Part shown: positions 56,111-64,000 of the stretch, in pieces
Layout: each line of letters starts with the position of its first letter
How positions within the stretch are numbered: the first letter of the stretch is position 1
Source of the DNA: Impatiens glandulifera
Taxonomy: Eukaryota > Streptophyta > Magnoliopsida > Ericales > Balsaminaceae
Length of the DNA: 64,000 nucleotides
Reading direction: 5' to 3'
Assembly (NCBI RefSeq): GCF_907164915.1
Contig: NC_061863.1
Coordinates: 43,373,382 to 43,437,381, forward strand
The notes under the pieces: generated by a model
Databases searched by the model: none
Told to the model about the DNA's origin: nothing
Seen by the model: the letters and a program-made list of their open reading frames with translations, nothing else
Program-made: the position numbers and the translations under genes

Positions 56111-57801
56111 ATGGCATCAGAAGCTCAAGGTGGATTTTGGCTAATTCCCTGTATGCTAGTTAGTGCTTGTAAACACAATGTTAGACTTTTCATTGACTAA
56201 TAATAATGATGTGTCTTTTGGGTGCAGCAGGAATTGCTCTCATACTCATGGGTGTCAGTGGTGCTGGCAAATCGTAAGTCTTGATTCTAACATTCCATTC
56301 AAATTTCATTTGTTATCCAGCTTGTGATTCAACTTCAAATTCAATGTTAATTCAATATTTAGAAATTTGGGATCATGCACTGAAATAATGTTTCCTTTTT
56401 GTCCCAATCAAATGAAATAATCAAATCTTGGCTTGGTGCCTTCTATGCTTTAACTATTAATAGTTAATTCCATAAGCCAGACAATCCAGATAAAACTAAG
56501 GATAAATAGTTAATTCCAGTTTTATAGGAGTTAGTTAGTTACTTAAACCATGTGAATTTTCTGTTCTTGATTTGTAAGAGCAGGGGATGCTCTCTGGTAG
56601 ATTTGGAGTTTAGGTTAGATGATTAATGGAACTGAACATCCTGCCTGACATGTATTGTTGTATTGAATCAAACCTTCTTGTAATTTACAATGTTTAAATA
56701 GAGTTAAAGGGGGCTGTCTAATTAATTCCTATAAAACTGGAATGAACTAATTAGAAGAAGATAATTACTAACTCCATAAAATTGGAATTAACAAATCATC
56801 CTTTTCTAGATCTGGATTGTCTGGCTTAATACAAGTGGACTATTTGGTGGGAGCATATAATCTCTTAAAAGAGTATCAATGGATTATTACATAAAATAAA
56901 CACTTCTTGTCATCACAATCATATGAAGCTCACATTTATACCCCATTTCAACCTCTTATGCTTTGATTTAGAAATAGATATATTTCCGTTTGATAAAGAA
57001 AATGTAGATGGATTTAGATTACATATAAACAAACTGATACCAAAAGGCAGGCCCATGTTTCAGAAGAAGGGTCACCGCACTTAATATACATATTATTTAT
57101 ATAATTTGATCTTTGCTTTGGTAGGACAATTGGTGAAATGCTGGGAAAATCAATGGGTTGCACTTTTCTTGATGCAGACGATTTCCACCCAGAATCAAAC
57201 AAAGGTAGATCCTTAATTCACTTATCTTAGGGTGTGATTGATTAGAGGTGAATTTGCATTGGAATTGGAAAGGGCAATTCTCACTCACAGTTGTATAATC
57301 TCCAACATTTAATAAATGAGTTTTTATTTGTGAAATTAAGTTAATAATCTTGGAACATATTTATATATGGAGGATACAAAAGAGAAGATGAAGAAAGGAA
57401 TTCCTCTATCGGAGGAGGACCGCATACCATGGCTAGAAATGCTTAGAGATACTTTGAAGGAGAAGTTAATAATGACGGGGGAGAAGGTAATAATACTAGG
57501 TTGTTCTGCTCTTCAGAAACACTACAGAGATATTCTAAGATCGGCTGATCCCAATTACAAAGCGGGGATTTATGAGCGTTGTATGGTGAGGTTTGTGTTG
57601 TTGGAAGTGGGGGAAGAAGTGCTTATTTCTCGGCTAGAGAGGAGAGCCGGGGAAGGAAAGCATTTCATGCCTGCTGCACTTTTGAATTCTCAGCTGGCTT
57701 TACTAGAGATTGATGATGATGAAGGAATATTGAAGATCGACGCTACACTAAACCCTCTTGTAATTGTCGAAACCATTATGACAAAACACAATCAAATGTA
57801 A
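56111..57801 (+). CDS. Gluconokinase
   Basis: Exons 56111-56129, 56231-56273, 57125-57204 and 57383-57801 give 186 aa, the usual size for the family. It phosphorylates D-gluconate to 6-phosphogluconate with ATP, feeding the pentose phosphate pathway. Seen are a P-loop GVSGAGKST (residues 14-22), FLDADDFHPESNK (substrate-side DADDFH), EKMKKGIPLSEEDRIPWL, and the lid-side RRAGEGKHFMPAALLNSQ. In the segment usually written ACSALKxxYR this protein has GCSALQKHYRD. The first exon is only 19 bp. Exon 2 has tandem CAGCAG acceptors, and using the first adds one Ala. The exon 4 acceptor (CAAAAG|AGAAGATG) is weak but is the only one that gives the SNKEKMKKG join. A fold-back MITE lies in intron 2. Confidence 0.88.
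56473..56828. mobile_element. Fold-back MITE in gluconokinase intron 2
   Basis: The ends TAAGCCAGACAATCCAGAT and, inverted, TAAGCCAGACAATCCAGAT match over 19 bp. An inner pair (TTAATTCCAGTTTTATAGGA and its inverse) adds a second stem. 356 bp, with no coding content. Confidence 0.8.
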
Positions 57802-58718
57802 AATGCTACCCCTATATGCATAATACAATAATTCTTTCATCTCTTCTTGTAAGAAGGAAGAAGAGGACTGCTAAATTGTTTGAATTGAAACTGGAATTCT
57901 ATTTCTTTTAATCAAAACCTTCAAATTAACCAAATGATAAGACATTTGTATTAACTATTCAAATTTCTCTGCATATATATGCTATGTGTTATGCTTGTTA
58001 TTTCACTGTCAAAATAACTAATTAATTTTATGTTCTTAGAAAGAAAATAAAATAATATATAAAATGTTAAGACCTTGGGAAATATTCTCAATGTGGTCCA
58101 GTTTTTGGGGATACAGCCTTTTATGAAGGAAATTAAAATGTTCTTATATTACTATTATTTTTTGAAATAATCAAACTTTTTTCATTAAATCAGTAGATAT
58201 TGTATTAACAAAGTTGAATTAGAACTTTGAAAATGATTAAAATAAAAAACGATTTTCATTCTCAAACTATTCTTAATATCTATTTACGCATTATTTAATT
58301 TTATAAATATAATATATATAATTAAAATTAAATAATTAAAATAAACTTAAATATTATATTATATAATGAAATATATAAAATAAACAATAAAATAAAAATA
58401 TTGCAACCTTTACATTATAAAATGAATACATAACACATAAATAAGGCGGAGGTGATATATTTTTTATTTTCATATATTAGCATGCAATATATTGAATAAT
58501 TTCACAAATATTGTAAAAATACGAATATAACTCAACAATGAATCAAACATAATTAACAAATAATTAGAAGATTACATGAGAAAAAAAATGCTCTATTTTA
58601 ACTAAAATAAACCGGTCTTAAAGAGTAATAGTTTGTTGGTTGATGCTCACGTTACCCTAACTATGATCATTAATATTTAATAATATATTTTATTTTCTAC
58701 CTAATAATGTACATTTAA

Positions 58719-58753
<35 letters not shown>

Positions 58754-58929
58754 CTATATTTATAAAATAAATAGTTTGTGAAATTAAAGTGATTAAAATG
58801 AAGAAGTGAATAAAATTATTGAATACTAACAGATTTTCGTACGATTCACACACGAATAAAAATATTTAAAAAATAAATTACTAAAAAAAACTATAATAAT
58901 ATATATTTTAATGTTTAAAATTCTTAATA
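57802..58929. other. Gluconokinase 3' flank and AT-rich DNA
   Basis: 3' UTR for about 200 bp, then AT-rich sequence including (AT)n at 58,726-58,753. No gene seen. Confidence 0.55.
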
Positions 58930-59290
58930 AATCACGAATAATATATTAAAATAAAAAATAAAACACTCTCATTTACCCACTCACAAATTTCATCGTAAAT
59001 TTTAACCAATATCATTCAAATACAACCCGACCTTTTTTATCCTCAATTCGGCTAACTATCTATCTCATTCTATATTTATCCACCTCAATAATCGACCTCT
59101 AATATGTGACCTTACATTCTTACTTCTATCAAAAAAAATATATATATAATATTTTTAATTTAAATTTTAACCGTTATAAATTTATGGGGGTCAACCCACA
59201 ATCCGACCGAAGTATCAATTTATTTTCACATACATTTCAAATTAGCTAAAGATCTCAACCCGGCAATTCGGACACTTTTGAAATTAAGTA
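58930..59290. repeat. Dispersed third copy of part of repeat units A/B
   Basis: Matches about 9,610-10,070 and 12,455-12,890: AAAATAAAAAATA, then CAACCCACAATCCGACC, then TCACATA(C/T)AT, then CAATTC(G/A)GACACTTT(T)GAAATTAAG. Only this part of the unit is present, so the family is dispersed and not confined to the tandem pair. Confidence 0.7.
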
Positions 59291-59296
59291 TCATAT

Positions 59297-59301
<5 letters not shown>

Positions 59302-59373
<72 letters not shown>
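59302..59373. repeat. (AT)n microsatellite
   Basis: About 36 uninterrupted TA dinucleotides, the longest simple repeat in the window. Confidence 0.95.
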
Positions 59374-59375
<2 letters not shown>

Positions 59376-59389
59376 TTCCCCATACATTT

Positions 59390-59795
59390 AGGTCTTGTTC
59401 GGTTTTAAGTTATTTAAATAACTCACAAAAATTAAACATCATTTTACTCCCCATCTTATTTATCAAATCACTCGATTCATTAACTAAAATACTAAAATAT
59501 AAAATATTTTATTTATATATATCAATACCATTTAAGTATTTTTACCAAAAAAAAAATTACACTTTCTCAAAATAATTACCAATCATCATTTTTCTATCCA
59601 TCGAGATTATTAAAATAACTCTTACCGATCCCCTCTTCTAGCCTAGTGATAATAAGAGGTGGATATTCACCCTAATGTCCTGAGTTTGAGCCCGTTAGAC
59701 GCCAAGTTTCGCGCCTAGTTAAATGGTTAAGTGTGTTTGCGGATTACATACTTAATCCGTTGTTCCATTTTAATAACTCCCACCGAACAAGCTCT
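59390..59795. mobile_element. MITE with TTGTTCGGT ends containing a SINE-like insert
   Basis: The left end AGGTCTTGTTCGGTTTTAAG and the reverse complement of the right end AGAGCTTGTTCGGTGGGAGT pair, followed by TTATT on both sides. Between about 59,625 and 59,745 lies a GC-richer block with TAGCCTAGTG and CCTGAGTTTGAGCCC, which resembles the A and B boxes of a tRNA-derived SINE. The SINE reading is tentative. Confidence 0.5.
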
Positions 59796-60181
59796 TATAT
59801 AGCAAACAAAAACTATATATGTTTTTTTAAATAATGATACAATAAAATTGTATTTATAAATATATATGAGAAATGATACAGGGAGTGACTCCCCCGTGAT
59901 TCTCAATGTGGCTGCCACGGTGGGAAAAAATAGAAGCGCACAAATCTTTTTTTCTTTTTTATCAAATCATAGCCTTCTCTATATGAAGAACAACTCACAT
60001 CAAAAGGTTTGACCGAGTTCTAAATTTCTCTCTCTATGAAAAAACCCGAAGCGAAGAAAATTGGCACATTTCCTCAGACACCGAGTTCTTGAACGAGTTT
60101 GTAAAGGCGGATTATCAGACAACTTTCCTACGAACTCGAGTACCTCCAAATACTGAATATGTTAATTAACAGGTATGTCGG
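59796..60181. other. Intergenic DNA without assigned function
   Basis: Contains a short inverted GGGAGTGACTCCCCC near 59,881 and GC-richer text at 59,990-60,160. No open frame or family was recognised. Confidence 0.45.
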
Positions 60182-60722
60182 AAACTAAAATGTAATGTTC
60201 TTAAAACTGAAGTGTAATATTTTAAACTGAATTGTAATATGGTTTAAACTGAAATATAATGTCTTATAAATTGAAATATAATGTCTTATAAACTAAATTA
60301 TAACGTCTTATAAACCAAAATATAATATTATTAAAACTGAAATATAATATTATTTAAATTAAACTAAAACTGAACTATAATGTGTTTTAAACTGAAATGT
60401 AAAGTTTTTAAAACTGAACTGTAATAATTTATAAACTGAAATGTAATGTTTTTTAACTGAAATGTAAATTTATAAAATGAACTGTAATATTTTATAAAAT
60501 AAAATGTAATGTCTTTTAAACTGAAATGTAATGTTAATTAAAACTGAAATGCAATGTCTTATAAATTGAAATGTAATGTTATTAAAATTGAAATGTAATT
60601 TCTTATAAACTGAAATGTAATATTATTAAAATTGAAATGTAATGTGTTTTAAACTAAAATGTAATGTTATTTAAACTTATAAACTAAAATGTAATATCTT
60701 ATAAACTAAAATGTAATATTTT
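60182..60722 (+). repeat. ~21-bp tandem array, AAACTGAAATGTAATGTTTTA
   Basis: About 25 diverged units averaging 20-23 bp, each with the core ACTGAA(A/C)TGTAAT followed by a T/A-rich spacer (GTCTTATA, GTTATTAA or GTGTTTTA). The array is 540 bp and non-coding. The spacer variants alternate, suggesting a higher-order two-unit period of about 42 bp in places. Confidence 0.88.
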
Positions 60723-61068
60723 TAAGATGTTTTCTCTCTTATTCTTTAACTTCATTGATGAACCATCCCCCACCCCCTCTCGTTGTTCAAATCCCAACTA
60801 TTGGAATGTCGATTGTTTCCTAAAATGAGCTTCATGAGTATTATAAGGCTTATGTCCAGACAAAAGGTTTTGACATTTGTAAGTTAGGAACATGAAATGG
60901 TCAAGATGACAAGCAAAAGTAGTTCTCCATTACATGTGCCAAAAGTGGTATATTTACTTCAAAGGTTAAAAATATTTTACAATCTAGACTTTGTTAGTTT
61001 CTTTAATCTAAATCTTTAATCCTTAAGTCTATAATCTATACACTCTATGTCGATAAATTGAGATAAAC
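60723..61068. other. Intergenic DNA beside the copia LTR
   Basis: No gene or repeat recognised. Confidence 0.45.
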
Positions 61069-61597
61069 TGTAATTGCGGAAACATACCTGGATCTTGAAT
61101 GAAGAACGGTCCATTAAGTCGTTCTTCGTTATTCTCTTCTTCTCGATCTTCTCTAGATCTTGGATCTTCTTGTTCTGAATCTGGACCTAGATCGGAATGT
61201 GGATCTTCTTGTTCTATATCTGGACCTGGATCGGAATGTCTGATGTGGGTGAGGTTTAAGTCTTCCAACCCTATATCGATAACCCTTTAGTGTTCTTGAG
61301 AGATGAACTTAAAACCTTATTGTTCGATGAGAGAAACAAATTAGGTAGGCTATCTATATGGGTTGAGGACCTAGCCCTAATATACTCATTTATTATTCGG
61401 CCCATCAACGAAATAATAAATGGTATTTTTGCTTCTACACAAATATGTCCCCATATTTATTATAGATGTCTAAATAAGCCCATAATTTTTATACTTTAAT
61501 AGATTACTTTAATTGGGCTTTAATCTTTATTATGGTAACAACTAATATACAATTATTAAATAATATATGTACCCAAATATTAGAAATAATTCCAACA
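61069..61597 (-). mobile_element. Copia 3' LTR (529 bp), minus strand
   Basis: On the minus strand it starts TGTTGGAATTATTTC directly after a purine tract (CAAGTGGGAGAT, 61,598-61,609) and ends near AATTACA. It contains the tandem 39-bp duplication listed separately. The ends resemble the 580-1357 LTR, but the interiors differ. Confidence 0.72.
61162..61239. repeat. 39-bp direct duplication inside the copia LTR
   Basis: GGATCTTCTTGTTCT-(GA/AT)-ATCTGGACCT occurs at 61,162-61,200 and 61,201-61,239 with three mismatches. Confidence 0.92.
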
Positions 61598-64000
61598 ATC
61601 TCCCACTTGGGTCATATAATATTTTCTTCAATTGTATATTATAACCTTAAGAGCTCAATATATTGTTATCATTTCCAAATACATCTATATCAATCTCGTT
61701 CATCAATTATATCAACATAGGATTAAAACGATTTTTGTTACATTAGTTCGTAACTAAACCCTCAATAGTCACATATGTTAATACAATCAAATGACATAGA
61801 TTAAACATGGGTGTGTAGTGTGGATTAACATGTAGTGTGATCTTTAACATGTCTAATACCAACCGGTCCTCCTTTATTCCTTATAGAGATCAATCTGAAT
61901 AACTTTATAATCTTGATTTCTTTAAAAACTAAATCTTTAATTTCTTTAGAAACTGATTCTTTAATGTGCACATAAATTTCAAATTTTATCTATACAAGCA
62001 TCACAATATAAACTCCTACTAAAACTGTATATCATCTAAATATGCAATATCCATATGAACAATATGTTCATGAAAGACCTCAGATAGCAAATATTTAGAG
62101 AACTGGTCCGTAATTTTAGAGTTTGTCCAAATATGCTCAATAGATAAGTAAACATTATGAATTCTTTATTTTCCAAATAGTTCGACTTAGTCGAACTCAT
62201 ATTACTCTTAAAGTAAAAGAACTACAAATTATTGTCACGTAATATCTTTAGTGGTCTTTCTATATCATTCATAATTTGCAACCCCGTGACAAAATTTTGC
62301 AGTCAGATTCTTTAATTGGATGTCACAAAACACCTAATAAATTATGCCATCAACTTGAAATAATTCGAGTGTCTACTTAACACTTTTCCAAAAATTAATT
62401 CTTTAAACTAAAATGATGTGGCACAAATTTTCGATTGTTTTAGTATCCAACAAAATTCGAATCAATATACCAAATGATCTCTATCCGATTCAATTTCACT
62501 ATATGAGTATGTAATGTTTTGTTCTTAAAATATCACATTAGTTGTTTGGTTGCTTTCTTAATGATCCAAACCAGGATCCTTCAAGTATTTGTCCAACATC
62601 ATAAATGTACTTAATTTCTTGATTCATATAATCTAGAGCATACATTAGACTCTTGTTTAAGGAGTATTATGTATATATTTATTTTCAAGGCTAATCTTGA
62701 AGTACTTGTGAGACTAATTTTGTCTCTAAACCTTTTAGAATATCTAACAATTAACAATTCTTTAGTCCAATTTATTTTCTTTAGGCCGGTAAAGCCTAAC
62801 CTTAACTAGACAACCCCAAAAGAATTTATTAGTTATTTTAATTGAAATGTATTCCATATATAAGTTGTAGTTATTTAATTATTCTCTCCAAATAAATTTA
62901 TTATATGGAGATATGTCTTAAATTTTGTTTCTAAATAAAGAGTTTCTGAAATTGTTCCTTAATTCTTTATCTTTAATTTGAATTGTCATTGTTCGCGTCA
63001 ATGTTTCTTTCACCATCAATTGATTTTTAACAACTAACTCAACCATACATTAACACACTCACTTTAGATAGTAACACCCAAGTTCCAATCAAATGTGTCT
63101 GAGTACTATAGTTAAATTACTCTTGAATAAACAAAACAAACTTATAATATGTATTCTTTTATGCATCATTTTCTTTAGTAGTTTTCTTTTAGGTGCAATA
63201 TCTGCAATTTTTACAGCCTCATTTCTTTATTATCGTTTAAGGTATTTGTTAAGTGAACATTATTTATGTTTTTTTTTTCAATCTTTTATTTTCTTATACA
63301 CAATTTATGTGAGTTCATATAGAGACCAAGTCTCCCTTTAGACAACTACAATTCACATCAATTAACTTAAGTGTGAATAAGAAAATCCAAATTAGATGCA
63401 TGAGAATACATTAGTGCAATTCTAACTTTAATGCATTTAATTTTGAAACAAAATAAAACATATATTATGGTGTATTTCTTATGATATCTTTAGTCTAAAA
63501 ATATCCTTAGTAATTTTAACCCTTTTAAATATAATTCTTAAAAATAAAAATTCAGATACGCCTTAAAACTTTATCATATAAAATGAACTTAAGATGTTGA
63601 CAAGAAAAATCCGTATAAGTAGAAGTGTTAACTTAATTAGATAACAAAACAAATGAACAACCATACTCACAAAATTTTAATAATCACGTAAATTCAAAAT
63701 ACTGGTATGTCTCATCATAAGATACCAAACGCAACATTAATATTTAAGTCTTTAGACATTAAATATTAACTTGCAAACGATATTCTTTTGTAGTAATCAA
63801 ATATTAATAATAAGTCCTGTAAAACAATTGGTTATCTTTGGATAATCCAATTATTCACATGGCACACCGAATAATTGTTACATATTTATTACCACATGTG
63901 CATAACGTTATTCTGACCAATTATTTATCTTCCTTTGGGCTGATTAAATAACCGCATGAATTACATATACACTACCTTCTTAATTTATAAAACATATTAA
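61598..64000 (-). mobile_element. Probable 3' internal region of the minus-strand copia element
   Basis: Begins with the polypurine tract and runs to the window edge. No RT or RNase H frame survives in 2.4 kb. Both strands are full of stops. The region is AT-rich but keeps a run of semi-coding text on the plus strand at 62,050-62,700. It could also be unrelated intergenic DNA beyond the first few hundred bases. Confidence 0.45.

Noticed and set aside
61029..61290. Acidic ORF on the minus strand (EQEDPHSDLGPDSEQEDP) and its Ser-rich shadow on plus
   Set aside because: It lies inside the copia LTR, and its repeat is the 39-bp DNA duplication. It is probably fortuitous.
63093..63341. Hydrophobic 82-aa frame near the right edge
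   Set aside because: AT-rich chance frame in retroelement debris, with no recognisable motif.

Overview
The window is nuclear DNA of a flowering plant, almost certainly a eudicot. The genes have introns and plant-specific products. The intergenic DNA is AT-rich and full of decayed Ty1-copia, Ty3-gypsy, hAT and Mutator-like elements. I cannot name the species. There are no operons, CRISPR arrays or rRNA genes, and I recognise no tRNA gene. I rebuilt seven protein-coding genes exon by exon: two TOM1-like (TOL) ubiquitin-sorting proteins, a 4-coumarate:CoA ligase (4CL), an SMG9-like mRNA-surveillance factor, a sugar/H+ symporter of the XYLL2/VGT type, a PWWP-domain protein of the At1g51745 type and a gluconokinase. 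In every model the phases close across all introns.

Layout. 1-2.9 kb: a copia 3' end joined to a broken gypsy gag and its LTR. 3.3-5.9 kb: a Mutator-like element with long terminal inverted repeats (TIRs) and an hAT-like element. 6.1-8.6 kb: TOL copy A (+). 8.8-15.7 kb: two tandem repeat units, the second holding an hAT insertion. 16-17 kb: an hAT-like remnant. 17.3-20.3 kb: 4CL (+). 20.75-22.8 kb: TOL copy B (-), the inverted partner of copy A. 23.6-33.5 kb: nested transposons built around a Mutator-like element that carries a DUF1985/Ulp1-protease gene, itself split by a solo LTR. 33.9-36.5 kb: SMG9 (+). 37.0-41.7 kb: sugar transporter (-). 42-44.8 kb: LTR and MITE debris. 45.4-49.5 kb: PWWP gene (+). 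50.6-53.1 kb: uncertain LTR-like sequence. 53.1-55.3 kb: a 2.2-kb non-autonomous hAT-like element. 56.1-57.8 kb: gluconokinase (+). 57.8-64 kb: AT-rich repeats, a short-period tandem array and a copia 3' LTR on the minus strand.

The genes belong to unrelated housekeeping or metabolic pathways, and I see no functional cluster. The notable features are structural. The TOL pair is inverted around 4CL, and the spacer contains a tandem duplication with an amplified SalI-type palindrome. The solo LTR sits between conserved blocks of a Ulp1 domain and leaves a legible 4-bp target duplication. Two genes have tandem-duplicated or fold-back sequence in introns, and 4CL has a GC-AG intron. I found no convincing new biological system. 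The most informative region is the 23.6-33.5 kb nest.
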